This document shows positions 42,682 to 51,406 of a DNA stretch of 64,000 nt, one piece after another. Below the pieces are notes generated by a model. That model did no database searches and was not told where the DNA came from. It was given only the letters and a program-made list of their open reading frames with translations. Within the stretch, counting starts at the first letter, position 1; every line of letters begins with the position of its first letter. Position numbers and translations under genes: made by a program. The stretch spans positions 1 to 64,000 of the forward strand of contig JBEKDA010000021.1 of assembly GCA_050014595.1 (NCBI GenBank), in the 5' to 3' direction. The DNA is from PALSA-129 sp050014595 (GTDB taxonomy: Bacteria; Acidobacteriota; Terriglobia; Bryobacterales; Bryobacteraceae).

Positions 42682-43275
42682 ATGGCGTTACCGCAAACCG
42701 TCCGGGTGAAGCTCAGTTCGGAAGAGGCTGGGGCCATTTCCCTCACACCGGTGGTGGTGCAGGAACTGCCGGTGCGCGACCTGGTGGAGCACCTGCTGGG
42801 CGTGACCGGCAAGGATGAACCGCGCATCCGCGACCTTCTGCGGCGGGGCACGCTGGTGAGCGGCGCTTCGCGGTTTCGATGGGCGGGGTGGGAAGCCGAT
42901 TCGGAAAGCGTGAAGGATCTGCTGGCCGGCTTTCCGGACTCCGACCCGTCGCGTCCCTTTGCCGCCGAGCGGTGCGTGCGCGCGATTCTGCGCGGCGGCG
43001 GGCGGGTCTGCGAGATCACGCGGGAGGCGGGCTCGCGCAAGGGACTGTGGCAGCGCAGCAGCTTCTGGGACCTGCTGATGGAAGTGGCCTGCGCGGCCGA
43101 TGCGGCGTACGCCGGGTATTCGTACAAGGACCGCGCGGACCGCTACCTGCGCGAGCTTTCGGCCTTGGAAGCCCAGCGCCTGCGCGCGGCGAGCGATGCG
43201 GTGAAGTACAGCACGCTGCGCGACCAGTTGCGGCAGGGGGCGTTCGCGCAGGCGGAACTGTACGTGGCGCGGTGA
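42682..43275 (+). CDS. Hypothetical protein (197 aa)
   Basis: A 197-residue soluble protein with no recognised family. The N-terminal half (MALPQTVRVKLSSEEAGAISLTPVVVQELPVRDLVEHLLG ... RIRDLLRRGTLV) resembles S4-like or antitoxin-like small domains only loosely. The C-terminal part is helical (LRELSALEAQRLRAASDAVKYSTLRDQLRQGAFAQAELY). It diverges from the 91-aa gene with a 27-bp gap. No operon partner. Confidence 0.6.
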   Translation: MALPQTVRVKLSSEEAGAISLTPVVVQELPVRDLVEHLLGVTGKDEPRIRDLLRRGTLVSGASRFRWAGWEADSESVKDLLAGFPDSDPSRPFAAERCVRAILRGGGRVCEITREAGSRKGLWQRSSFWDLLMEVACAADAAYAGYSYKDRADRYLRELSALEAQRLRAASDAVKYSTLRDQLRQGAFAQAELYVAR

Positions 43276-43308
43276 GTTGGCTTTACGGAAAGAGGCTTAT
43301 TCAACGCG

Positions 43309-43493
43309 GAGGCGCTGAGGCGCGCAGAAAAGCAAAGCATAAGATCCGAGGAAGTGAAGAGGAGGATTACTCTTCGGTAATTCGCTGGGTCCTCGGAACG
43401 ATCCTCGAATTTGGTCTGAGCGTAGAGGACGACCGGATTCGCGACGCCGATCTGAGGTGTATTCCTTGTCCTGCCTCCGCGTCTCAGCGCCTC
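43309..43493. repeat. Inverted-repeat-bounded segment containing a dnaB 3'-end remnant
   Basis: GAGGCGCTGAGGCGC (43309-43323) and its near-perfect reverse complement GCGTCTCAGCGCCTC (43479-43493, one mismatch) bound a 185-bp segment. Inside lies a diverged copy of the dnaB end. Confidence 0.55.
43365..43455 (-). pseudogene. Diverged duplicate of the last ~30 codons of dnaB
   Basis: The stretch beginning GATTACTCTTCGG aligns over about 90 bp with the true dnaB terminus (43542 onwards), roughly three quarters identical by eye. The deduced peptide VVLYAQTKFEDRSEDP matches VFLHAQTKFENRAEDT of DnaB. It sits immediately downstream of the intact gene, so it is a partial tandem duplication or a relic of a replaced dnaB end. 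Confidence 0.7.
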
Positions 43494-43545
43494 TGCGGTG
43501 AGCAAAGAGTTTCCGCTTAACTCGGACCGACCAGGTAGAATTCGA

Positions 43546-44907
43546 TTACTCTTCGGGCAGTTCGCCGGTATCCTCGGCGCGGTTTTCGAATTTGGTCTGG
43601 GCGTGCAGGAAGACCAGGTTCACGGTGCCCACCGGGCCATTGCGCTGCTTGGCGATGATGAGCTCGGCCAGGCCGCGCAGGTCTTCGCGCTCGCGATGAT
43701 AGAGCTCTTCGCGGAAAATGAAACCGACGACGTCGGCATCCTGCTCGATGGAGCCGGATTCGCGGAGATCGCTCAACTGCGGCCGGTGGTCGCCCTGACG
43801 CGTCTCCACGGCGCGGCTCAACTGCGAGAGCACCATCATGGGGACGTTCATTTCCTTGGCGAGCATTTTCATGCCGCGCGAAAGGGCGCTGACTTCCTGA
43901 TTGCGGTTTTCGAAGCGGCCGCGGGCGCCCATCAACTGCAGGTAGTCGACGATTACCAGCCCCAGCTTGCGCTCCGCCTGCAGGCGCCGCAGCTTGGCGT
44001 GGATGTCCATCATGTGGATGCCGGGAGTGTCGTCGATGTAGAGCGGCGCTTCCACCAGCTCATGAAGCGCGTGGTTGAGCTTGCGGCGTTCCTCCTGGGT
44101 GAGATACCCGGCGCGGAAGCGCTGGCTATCGACGCGCGCGGCCGAACAGAGCATGCGGGTGAGCAGCGATTCGCGCGACATCTCGAGCGAAAAAATGGCG
44201 ACGGTCTGTTTAAGCTTGAGGGCCACGTGCTGGGCGATGTTGAGGGCCAGAGCGGTCTTGCCCATGGAGGGGCGCGCGGCCACGATGCAGAGATCGCCGC
44301 CGTGCAGGCCGCCGGTGAGCTCGTCGAACTTGGCAAAGCCAGAGCTGATTCCCTTGATGCGCTTGCTGGGGTCGAGGAAGGCGTTGATGCCGCCTTCATA
44401 GTCCTGCAGAATCTGGCCGGGACCGAGCAGGCCGCTCTTGACGCGGGCCTCGCCCAGCTTGAGGAGGGTCTCTTCGGCGCCGGAAAGAATTTCGTCGGGC
44501 TCCTCTTCGCCGAGCAGCGCGCGGTTCATCATGTGCTGGGAAGCGAAAATGATGCGGCGCAGGACGGCCTTGTCCTTGACGATGCGGATGTAGGCGTCGA
44601 GATTGGGGATCTGCGGGAGGCCGTCGTCGAGCGAAACCAGGTAGGTGATGCCGTCGCAGGCTTCCAGCTCGTTGAACTTCATGAGCTCGTTGGCGATGGT
44701 AATGCGGTCGATTGTTTCGCCGCGTTCCTGGAGCTCGCCCATACGACGGAAGATGCGGCGGTGTTTGTCGAGGCTGAAGTCGTCGGGTTCGAGCTCGCCG
44801 GCCGCCTGGATGTAGAGCGAGTCGTCGAGCATGATGGAGCCGAGCACGAAGCGCTCGGCGTCCACATTGGTGGGAAGACCCTTTTCCGTGGTATTTACCG
44901 CTGACAT
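43546..44907 (-). CDS. dnaB: Replicative DNA helicase DnaB
   Basis: A 453-residue hexameric helicase of full length. The N-terminal primase-interacting domain (LPTNVDAERFVLGSIMLDD...) is followed by the RecA-like motor with Walker A AARPSMGKTALALN, Walker B LVIVDYLQLM, and LRESGSIEQDADVV. It unwinds DNA at the replication fork with DnaG. The reading frame is intact, and a diverged copy of its 3' end lies just downstream. A long chance ORF runs on the opposite strand. Confidence 0.96.
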   Translation of the reverse strand: MSAVNTTEKGLPTNVDAERFVLGSIMLDDSLYIQAAGELEPDDFSLDKHRRIFRRMGELQERGETIDRITIANELMKFNELEACDGITYLVSLDDGLPQIPNLDAYIRIVKDKAVLRRIIFASQHMMNRALLGEEEPDEILSGAEETLLKLGEARVKSGLLGPGQILQDYEGGINAFLDPSKRIKGISSGFAKFDELTGGLHGGDLCIVAARPSMGKTALALNIAQHVALKLKQTVAIFSLEMSRESLLTRMLCSAARVDSQRFRAGYLTQEERRKLNHALHELVEAPLYIDDTPGIHMMDIHAKLRRLQAERKLGLVIVDYLQLMGARGRFENRNQEVSALSRGMKMLAKEMNVPMMVLSQLSRAVETRQGDHRPQLSDLRESGSIEQDADVVGFIFREELYHREREDLRGLAELIIAKQRNGPVGTVNLVFLHAQTKFENRAEDTGELPEE

Positions 44908-45150
44908 GGCGAATCACCTACCGTAGCGTCGGAAGTTGCGGGCGTCAACGTTTCTGTGGAATAAAACAGAAACGGGTGAGAAAACTTGTGGACGGCCCAA
45001 GTGGCGCGGAATGAGGCGATGCGCGGGGATTTCCACCACGATCCTCGGATATTCACAAGCTTTCAACCGGCCCTCCAAGACGTAGATCGCTATATTTGTT
45101 TTATCAAATTCCGGCAAATCCGGCATAATCGGCAAGGGAGGAAAAGAGCG

Positions 45151-45750
45151 ATGCCCGAGTGGGTCCTTTCGAACGGCATGTGGAGCCAGATTTTCGCGGT
45201 AGGCGTTCCGGTGGCGGAGAAGATTCTGCGGCCGGTGATGGTGTACGCCTTCCTGGTCTTGATCCTGAGGGTCTTCGGCAAACGGGAGCTGGCGCAGCTC
45301 AATCCGTTCGACCTGGTGGTGCTGCTCTCGCTGTCCAATACGGTGCAGAACGCCATCATCGGAAACGACAACTCGCTCACGGGCGGGCTGATCGGCGCGT
45401 TCACGCTGCTGGGGGTCAACTATCTGGTGGTGCGATTTCTATTTCGCCACCGGCGGCTCGACCAGATCTTCGAAGGCAAGCCGGCGGTGCTGGTGGACGA
45501 GGGCAAGATCGTCAAGAAGGCGCTGTCGAAAGAGCTGCTGACGCGCGCAGAGCTGATGACCGTGCTGCACCGCCAGGGATTCGGCTCGATGCAGGAGGTG
45601 GCGCGGTGTGTGCTGGAACCGGGCGGCACGTTTTACGTTCAGGGGAAGACTCCGCCGAAGGGGGAAGTGGAACATGCCGAAGTGGTGCGCCGGCTGGACG
45701 ATCTGAGCGGGAAGCTGGACCTGCTGCTGCAACAGAAGGGCAGCGCGTGA
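45151..45750 (+). CDS. DUF421 (YetF-type) membrane protein
   Basis: A 199-residue protein with three N-terminal membrane helices (about 25-45, 58-75, 79-98) and a cytoplasmic domain. The signature RVFGKRELAQLNPFDLVVLLSLSNTVQNAIIGND is typical of the YetF family. RBS GGGAGGAAAAG precedes the ATG at 45151; the longer ORF from 44986 is not supported. Function unknown. Confidence 0.88.
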   Translation: MPEWVLSNGMWSQIFAVGVPVAEKILRPVMVYAFLVLILRVFGKRELAQLNPFDLVVLLSLSNTVQNAIIGNDNSLTGGLIGAFTLLGVNYLVVRFLFRHRRLDQIFEGKPAVLVDEGKIVKKALSKELLTRAELMTVLHRQGFGSMQEVARCVLEPGGTFYVQGKTPPKGEVEHAEVVRRLDDLSGKLDLLLQQKGSA

Positions 45751-45792
45751 GCGGCGCCGGGGCCGCCAGGCGCGCCGCATATAATAGGTAGT

Positions 45793-45882
45793 GGAGGAAT
45801 GGCCGAGCGGTCGAAGGCGGCGGTCTTGAAAACCGTTAGTGGGGTGACTCACTCGGGGGTTCGAATCCCTCTTCCTCCGCCA
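45793..45882 (+). tRNA. tRNA-Ser (UGA anticodon)
   Basis: A 90-nt class II tRNA. Acceptor GGAGGAA pairs with TTCCTCC, discriminator G, encoded CCA. The anticodon loop CTTGAAA gives UGA. A long variable arm (TAGTGGGGTGACTCACTC) and GGTTCGAATCC T-arm are present. Confidence 0.97.
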
Positions 45883-46220
45883 ATCTGAAATGAACCTGTT
45901 TCGATGATCCGGCTGAAGCACTGCCGCCGATCGCCGAAGTTGCGGCTCGATGCCCGCGCTCGGCGTTTGACCCAGAGGGAGTGATAGCGTCCCCCTGCCG
46001 GGTACTGTACCGACGAATGCGACTAATAGCGGGGTGCTCTTCATGTCAAGGATCTCGTAAACATGCTGCACTCACCTTTGTATCGGGGCTGGGCTAGTTG
46101 CCTGACCGCGAGGAAACATTCGCGGAACGGGACACCGCTCCCTCACGGTCGCGGCTCGCATGGGGGCCACCAGCGTGAGCGACGGATTGCGCAAACGCAC
46201 CAAACCAGCCGGTCAGAGAA
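45883..46220. other. Intergenic region after tRNA-Ser; nothing recognised
   Basis: A 338-bp stretch without a supported gene. It contains no attachment-site repeat of the tRNA 3' end that can be seen within the window, so an island integrated at this tRNA is not indicated. Confidence 0.4.
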
Positions 46221-46427
46221 CTAGCCGGGCCGGTGACCACCCACGGACCTCGGGTCGCTGCCGGTCTTGCTCACGGCCAGGTTGCCGGTCTTTCTTGCTG
46301 CGGCCAGCAGTTTGGGCGGACGGCCCCGGCGGGGGCCCTCGGCCTGTAGACGCTCCAGACTCACGATGGCGGCGTCGAGGTTCTCCAACTCAGCGCGGAG
46401 TTGAGCGAGCACTTTGTCGAGGTCCAT
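46221..46427 (-). CDS. Small hypothetical protein (68 aa), coiled-coil N-terminus
   Basis: A 68-residue protein with a short coiled coil (MDLDKVLAQLRAELENLDAAIVSLERL) and a basic RRGRPPKLLA segment like an AT-hook core. Small proteins of this plan are frequent in Acidobacteriota. No function assigned. A palindrome TAGAACGTTCTA begins at the last base of its start codon's region, suggesting tight control. Confidence 0.55.
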   Translation of the reverse strand: MDLDKVLAQLRAELENLDAAIVSLERLQAEGPRRGRPPKLLAAARKTGNLAVSKTGSDPRSVGGHRPG

Positions 46428-46452
46428 AGAACGTTCTAGAGGATAGAACGTT
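46427..46452. promoter_or_regulatory. TAGAACGTTCTA palindrome plus a second TAGAACGTT half-site
   Basis: Perfect 12-bp palindrome (46427-46438) next to the 68-aa gene start, followed by TAGAACGTT at 46444-46452. A further TTAGAACG lies about 30 bp on. The layout suggests an operator with several half-sites. The GAACGTTC core also resembles some SOS boxes, so LexA is one candidate. Confidence 0.45.
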
Positions 46453-46503
46453 TCGGCGCGAATGCAAATTCAGACGATACTTAGAACGCGGTCGGAGAAT
46501 GGA

Positions 46504-46971
46504 CTAAGCCGGGCGCTGGAGCAGCACGTCGTCGGTAAGTTCGGCCGGGTCCGTATAGGTCTGCAGGGAATCGAGGGATTCGAGAACGCGCTCGAGCAGG
46601 CTATCGGTCTGGGACACGGTAGTCTTCAGAACTTCGATGGAATGCGCCTGGGTGGAGAGGCGGTCATCTAACGAAGACATGGTTTTGGCGAGCAACTGTT
46701 CCATGGCCGCCACGATTTGCGTGGTGGATGGGACATCCGCCAGTTTGCTGGCGTGTTCGTCCAGCCGGGCTTCGATCTCCGTAAACCGGTTGGCGCTGGC
46801 CGTTTCTTGCGCAGCCAGGCGGTTTTCCAGGCCGCTCAGGGAATCCTTAAGGCCTTTCAGGGCGGCGGGATCCATTCCGCCGCGTTCCCGGCGAGCGCCG
46901 GTCAAAGCTCCCGCGGCGACTCCCACGAGGAAAATCGCGACGCGCGGTAAAAGATCGATAGATCGTGACAT
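46504..46971 (-). CDS. Membrane-anchored coiled-coil protein (155 aa)
   Basis: The ATG at 46971 (MSRSIDLLPRVAIFLVGVAAGALTG) gives one N-terminal membrane helix, then a long helical region with heptad-like spacing (LKDSLSGLENRLAAQETASANRFTEIEARLDEHASKLADV...). The longer frame to 47166 is not preferred because it overlaps the opposing histidine kinase start region. No enzymatic motif. It may act as a tether or sensor accessory; function unknown. Confidence 0.6.
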   Translation of the reverse strand: MSRSIDLLPRVAIFLVGVAAGALTGARRERGGMDPAALKGLKDSLSGLENRLAAQETASANRFTEIEARLDEHASKLADVPSTTQIVAAMEQLLAKTMSSLDDRLSTQAHSIEVLKTTVSQTDSLLERVLESLDSLQTYTDPAELTDDVLLQRPA

Positions 46972-47052
46972 TGGCAATCCACTTATAATACGTTTCCGCA
47001 GTGCGATGCAAGTACTTCGCTTAGTTATAAACGTACTAGGTACGTACCGAGA

Positions 47053-48003
47053 TTGCAGGGCGGCACAGATGCTGGCATTCTGACTTTGGAAACATCCTCC
47101 ACCATAGGAGACATCTGGTTGAAGCACGGCTCGGAATCCGGGTTCCGCGACGACGGAAGTGCGCACCCCGGGTCATCGCAGTTTGACCTGAGCGGCGCTG
47201 CACTGAGGATCGGCGACAAGCTACGTCTGGCGCTCAGCGATGAGGCTGGAGGTTTGCTCGCCCTGCAGAGCAGCCTGGTGATGCATTATTTCCGGTTGCG
47301 AGAGGCGGAACAGGGCCTCTCGATCCGGGCCGAGTCGCTGCAGCGTGGAACCGGTAGTGGGGCGATCCGCCAGATTGAGCTGGAGCGGCAGCGCCTGGGC
47401 CGCGAGCTGCACACCGGATTGGGGCAACTCTTGGCGGCTATTCGCTTGCAATTAGAGGTGGTTGCGTCGCAACTGCCGCATCCGCCGGAGCTGGTGGCGA
47501 AGGCCCTGGAGCGCATCGCCACGCTGGCCGCCGACGCCCTGGAACAGGTGCGCTCGATCTCGCACCGGCTACACCCGCCGGAGTGGCAGCGGCTGACGCT
47601 GGAAGCGGCTATTTCACAACTATGGGAGTACAGCGCCATTCCGGAGCGCCTGGAAGCCTCTCTGCGGATCGAGCCGCTGCCGCGCGAGCCGGAACAGGAA
47701 ATCAAAGTGCTCATCTACCGGGGAGCACAGGAGGCGCTTGCCAATCTGACCCGTCACGCGCACGCGACCAAGATCGACATGGCACTGGAGGCGCGCGGGG
47801 ACCGGATCATCCTCAGGATGGAGGACAATGGGATAGGATTTGACGTAGGCAAACTGCTGGCAGCGCCGGCCAGCGTGGCGTCCGGGATCGGTTTGCGGTC
47901 CATTCGCGAGCAGGCGGCGGCCTTGGGCGGCCGGCTCGAAATCGCGAGCGGCCCGGGAGGCACTAAACTGGAACTGAGCGCGCCGTTCGCGGCGGAGTCG
48001 TAA
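47053..48003 (+). CDS. NarL-type sensor histidine kinase (HisKA_3)
   Basis: Up to 316 residues from a TTG at 47053; the start is uncertain. The dimerisation and phosphoacceptor region has RQRLGRELHTGLGQLLAAIRLQLE with His120, followed by a HATPase domain (RGAQEALANLTRHAHA, MEDNGIGFD, GIGLRSIREQAAALGG). No membrane segment or clear sensor domain is visible, so the signal is probably intracellular. It is followed after 11 bp by its cognate LuxR-type response regulator. Confidence 0.88.
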   Translation: MQGGTDAGILTLETSSTIGDIWLKHGSESGFRDDGSAHPGSSQFDLSGAALRIGDKLRLALSDEAGGLLALQSSLVMHYFRLREAEQGLSIRAESLQRGTGSGAIRQIELERQRLGRELHTGLGQLLAAIRLQLEVVASQLPHPPELVAKALERIATLAADALEQVRSISHRLHPPEWQRLTLEAAISQLWEYSAIPERLEASLRIEPLPREPEQEIKVLIYRGAQEALANLTRHAHATKIDMALEARGDRIILRMEDNGIGFDVGKLLAAPASVASGIGLRSIREQAAALGGRLEIASGPGGTKLELSAPFAAES

Positions 48004-48014
48004 GAAGGAGAATC

Positions 48015-48677
48015 ATGGAGGAACCGCAAGGGACTACGGTGGTGCTGGCCGACGATCATCACATCGTGCGCGAAGGTTTCGCCGCGTTGTGCGCGGCCAA
48101 CGGGATGCGGGTGCTAGGCGAATGCTCTGAAGGTCCGGAGGCGCTCGAAATGATTCTGGAACTCCAGCCTGACTTCGCCATTCTGGACCTGCACATGCCC
48201 GTAATGACGGGGGTGGAAGTGATCCGCCGGCTGCGCGGCCGGGGCTGCACCGCCAAACTCCTGATCCTCTCCATCAGCCGCGAGGAGAAGACCGTGATCG
48301 AAGCCCTGCGCGCCGGCGCCGACGGCTACCTGTTGAAAGACGGCCCCGTACGCCACCTGCTGGATGCGATCAGCTTTGTGAAAGACGGCGGCCAGTACGT
48401 CTCGCCGCTGCTGCGCGGAGCGGGGTTGTTTACGAAGCCCGAACGCGGCGCGGCCGACAATCCGATGGCCTCGCTCAGCCGGCGCGAAATGGAAGTCTTC
48501 ACCTACCTGGTGAAGGGGATGCGCGCCAAGGACATCGCGGAGTTGCTCCGCATCAGTCCCAAGACCGTGGACACCTACCGCGCCAGTCTGATGCGCAAGC
48601 TGAGCGTCCACGATATCGTGGGGCTGGTCAAATTCGCGATTGAGCGAAATCTGACGAGCACTTCCGAAGAGAACTAA
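48015..48677 (+). CDS. NarL/FixJ-type response regulator
   Basis: A 220-residue protein. The receiver domain has phosphoacceptor Asp58 (AILDLHMP), Asp13-14 and the Lys of LLKDG. The C-terminal LuxR helix-turn-helix is LSRREMEVFTYLVKGMRAKDIAELLRISPKTVDTYRASLMRKL. It forms a two-gene operon with the preceding kinase. Targets unknown. Confidence 0.92.
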   Translation: MEEPQGTTVVLADDHHIVREGFAALCAANGMRVLGECSEGPEALEMILELQPDFAILDLHMPVMTGVEVIRRLRGRGCTAKLLILSISREEKTVIEALRAGADGYLLKDGPVRHLLDAISFVKDGGQYVSPLLRGAGLFTKPERGAADNPMASLSRREMEVFTYLVKGMRAKDIAELLRISPKTVDTYRASLMRKLSVHDIVGLVKFAIERNLTSTSEEN

Positions 48678-48867
48678 AACTGATGCGGTGGGCCATGCGC
48701 TCTTCCCGCGACTTTTGATAGTCTTCGAGAGCGTGGATGAGGTTCTGCACGGCCTCGCGGCGTTGATACAGGCGATCAAGGGCGCGGCTGCGGATCAAGT
48801 CCATCGACAGGAGGCGGCTTCTCTCTTCGGTGGAGGCGTGGGGTAGGACTATCGTTCCGGGCGTCAT
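48628..48867 (-). CDS. Small hypothetical protein (79 aa)
   Basis: A 79-residue protein (MTPGTIVLPHASTEERSRLLSMDLIRSRALDRLYQRREAVQNLIHALEDYQ...) overlapping the 3' end of the response regulator by 50 bp on the other strand. Its regular helical pattern and ATG are compatible with a real gene of a small acidobacterial family, but the overlap lowers confidence. Function unknown. Confidence 0.45.
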   Translation of the reverse strand: MTPGTIVLPHASTEERSRLLSMDLIRSRALDRLYQRREAVQNLIHALEDYQKSREERMAHRISFSSLRKCSSDFAQSRI

Positions 48868-49274
48868 CAGCTTTTCCCTATCTAAAGATATTAGGACATT
48901 AATGTGGTTAAGGCCTTTTCTATGCCAAGCCGCTAGAATAGAATGTTAGATGGCATATAGTCAAGATAAATCTTTAGCGTTCTAGGAATTTTCTGTAAAC
49001 TGATTTGGGGCGATCCTGAGACTGTTTTCGAGCGCGATCTGGATCGGGCCGGGCGGGCATTTCGGAGTAAATGGATCGATTATATTATCATGACGGGCGG
49101 CACCTTCGGTTCGATGGTCGCGCGGCTTTTCCACTTGGCGGCAGCGCTGCGCTGACGCGCATACCGGCGCCGCCCATCATGCCGAAGAACACCCGGTGAG
49201 AAAACGATGGAGCCGCTTCCAAAGACCCTGCGCAGTATCGCGGAGGAGTCAAGGAAATGAAGTCATCGCGCGCA
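48868..49274. other. 407-bp AT-richer intergenic region
   Basis: No gene recognised. Near the 79-aa gene start there is a short dyad TATCT-AA-AGATA (about 48872-48883) that may be regulatory. The remainder is non-repetitive. Confidence 0.35.
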
Positions 49275-50627
49275 TCACCTGGCGCCGGCCAATGCCAGCG
49301 GCTTCAAATCGGCGGACGGAAATGGGAAGCCTAAATACGCCGCCAGGGTCGGAGCAATGCTGCGCATGTCGATCTCGCCGAGTGTGAAACCAGCCCCCAC
49401 TGCCGGCCCCGCCATGAAAAACGAGGCAAGCAGTTCCAGATGCGTCGGCGCATAGCCATGCGTGCCTCCTTTCGCCGCCATCACCAGCTCTCCCGCCCTG
49501 TTCACCACCGAGAAGTTGACTTGCATGTCCACCCAGTATGCAGCCTGCGGATTCCCACCCATGGCCGTGATGGCCTTCCGGTCCAGAATCTGGGCGATGC
49601 CATTCGCCGGATTGGCGGCAAGCCGCCGCAGCAGTTGCTCCACTTTGGCGCGCGTCGCCTCATCCTTTGGATCTTTCAGCAGAATGGCTGCCGAGCCGCC
49701 ATCCACCTTCGGAAACGCCTTCCAATCGAGCACAATCGGCGCTCCCCGAAAACCGCTGCCCTGTCCCAGTGTGACCAGCGCCTCATCGGCGAAGGCCTTC
49801 ATCAGATTAAGGCTATGGTCGATGCGCGAAAAGCCGTGATCGGAAACCACGCATACCGCGTAGTCGGGAGAAACGCTGCGCGCCGCGTCCTCCAATTGCC
49901 CGAGCATTTCGTCGATCTGCTCCAGCGCGCCGTTGGATTCGGGGCTGAACGGGCCGGTGACGTGTTGCAGGTGATCGAGCGCCGCCAGATGGACGGTCAT
50001 AAACTGCGGTTTCCCGTGGCGCAGAATCCACACCGCATAGCGTGTGCGCGCCAGGTCGCCGGGGATGGCGTCGTCGATGTCGTTGTTATAGGGCCCCGCG
50101 TCTTTGGCGATCTCCGCTACCAGTCCCGGCGTGCTCACCGCGCGCACCACTTTCAGGTCATCGGCTCCTTGCGGTGCCCGCCAGTACTCGGGGACGTTGT
50201 AGCGGATTCCCTTCGCGCCGACGCTGACCGGCCAGGAAACGCTCCCCACGGTCAGCCCGGCCTTCGCCGCAGCCTCCCACAAAGTAGGCACGGCGATGTC
50301 TTCGCTGTACCAATACCAGCCTTCGAAGTTTTTCCCCAGAGGATCGAAGGTGATGTTGGTATAGATTCCATGCTTCGCCGGCCAGACACCCGTCACGATG
50401 GTCGTATGGCTCGGATAGGTAACGGTGGGCAACACACCGCGCGCGCCGGACGCATGCGCACCGTCCCGCAGGATGCGGCGCAAATGAGGAATCTTCAGGC
50501 CGTGTGCATCGGCCTGGAGAACGTAGTCGGGCCGGAGGCCGTCAATCGAAATGAGCAGAAGGGCGCTCGCGGAAGCCCATGGCGACGCCAGAATCAACGA
50601 GAGTATGAAAAAAATGCAGCGGTTCAT
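49275..50627 (-). CDS. Secreted alkaline-phosphatase-superfamily phosphodiesterase (NPP type)
   Basis: The ATG at 50627 (MNRCIFFILSLILASPWASASA) gives 450 residues with a signal peptide. The metal-binding and nucleophile region reads LLISIDGLRPDYV ... PTVTYPSHTTIVTG (Thr nucleophile). Later ligands are Asp/His in HLAALDHLQHV, VVSDHGFSRIDH and GGTHGYAPTHLEL. It matches type I phosphodiesterase/nucleotide pyrophosphatases, which hydrolyse nucleotides or phospholipid-type phosphodiesters outside the cytoplasm. It stands alone. Confidence 0.9.
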   Translation of the reverse strand: MNRCIFFILSLILASPWASASALLLISIDGLRPDYVLQADAHGLKIPHLRRILRDGAHASGARGVLPTVTYPSHTTIVTGVWPAKHGIYTNITFDPLGKNFEGWYWYSEDIAVPTLWEAAAKAGLTVGSVSWPVSVGAKGIRYNVPEYWRAPQGADDLKVVRAVSTPGLVAEIAKDAGPYNNDIDDAIPGDLARTRYAVWILRHGKPQFMTVHLAALDHLQHVTGPFSPESNGALEQIDEMLGQLEDAARSVSPDYAVCVVSDHGFSRIDHSLNLMKAFADEALVTLGQGSGFRGAPIVLDWKAFPKVDGGSAAILLKDPKDEATRAKVEQLLRRLAANPANGIAQILDRKAITAMGGNPQAAYWVDMQVNFSVVNRAGELVMAAKGGTHGYAPTHLELLASFFMAGPAVGAGFTLGEIDMRSIAPTLAAYLGFPFPSADLKPLALAGAR

Positions 50628-51056
50628 GGCGCCATGGTAACTCCTGACGCGGCCGGAGGCTACGGCTGCCGGTGGTGCTTTCGGCGATGTCGGGGGAGAG
50701 GACCGCGAAGAAGCGGCAGTCACCGCCCGGGCGCGAATGTCGATCGCGGCAACGATTTCCGCCTGTGACTGTGCAGTATTGGACAGACGGCGAGTTCGCG
50801 ATCTACTAACCTGACTTCTGCGTCCGGCCTACCCCGCGCTGTTGTCACACAGGCGAGATGGACTGGGGCTCGGGACTACACCGGGGAACGCGGCGAGATC
50901 GCCATAAGCGCGTGGCTTGGATACCACCGCGGATTTCCGGGAGCCCGCCCGTATTCAGAGGCGGATGGGATGTCCAGAGCCAGCCCTGGCGTGGGCCGGA
51001 CGCGCTGGACTTCAAGCGTGGGGGTTCCCGGCAGAACGGGGCTGTTGCGTAATCCC
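50628..51056. other. 429-bp intergenic region; nothing recognised
   Basis: Short ORFs on both strands here lack ribosome sites and family resemblance. No repeat or RNA gene is seen. Confidence 0.35.
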
Positions 51057-51254
51057 TTACACCAGCCTTCGATATTTTCGGCCAAGCACCTGCGCGGCCT
51101 TGTCGCGGGCGCGCTTGCACTCCGGACACGGCGGCAGATCCTTGGTTAGCAGGTGGTACTCGTCGCGCGGTGCAACGATGGGTTCGCCGCAGAAGCTGAA
51201 CACGTTCAGCGGGCGAACGCTGTGGCGAAAGCGGGTTCGTGAGTTTAAGGTCAT
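51057..51254 (-). CDS. Small hypothetical protein with CPEC motif (65 aa)
   Basis: A 65-residue ORF. The C-terminal half contains CGEPIV and CPECKRARDKAAQVLG, a possible zinc ribbon of two Cys pairs, and a Lys/Arg-rich end. RBS-like GGAGAA lies upstream (plus strand TTCTCC at 51256-51261). Function unknown. Confidence 0.4.
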   Translation of the reverse strand: MTLNSRTRFRHSVRPLNVFSFCGEPIVAPRDEYHLLTKDLPPCPECKRARDKAAQVLGRKYRRLV

Positions 51255-51406
51255 ATTCTCCTTATTTGCCCGTTACCCGATCCTAAGACTGTAACAAGCC
51301 TCGGAAGACATCCTAGACCTCCATCGTCTTGGCGGCTGTCCAAAAGTGCACACCCACAGCGAATTATTTTGGCGCAAGGCTTGAGATCCCTGCGGTTGAT
51401 CCGCCG

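Noticed and set aside
43498..44904. 468-residue plus-strand ORF opposite dnaB
   Set aside because: Antisense shadow of an intact, well-conserved dnaB.
45793..45882. tRNA-Ser as an integration site for a genomic island
   Set aside because: No repeat of the tRNA 3' end and no integrase gene seen in the window.
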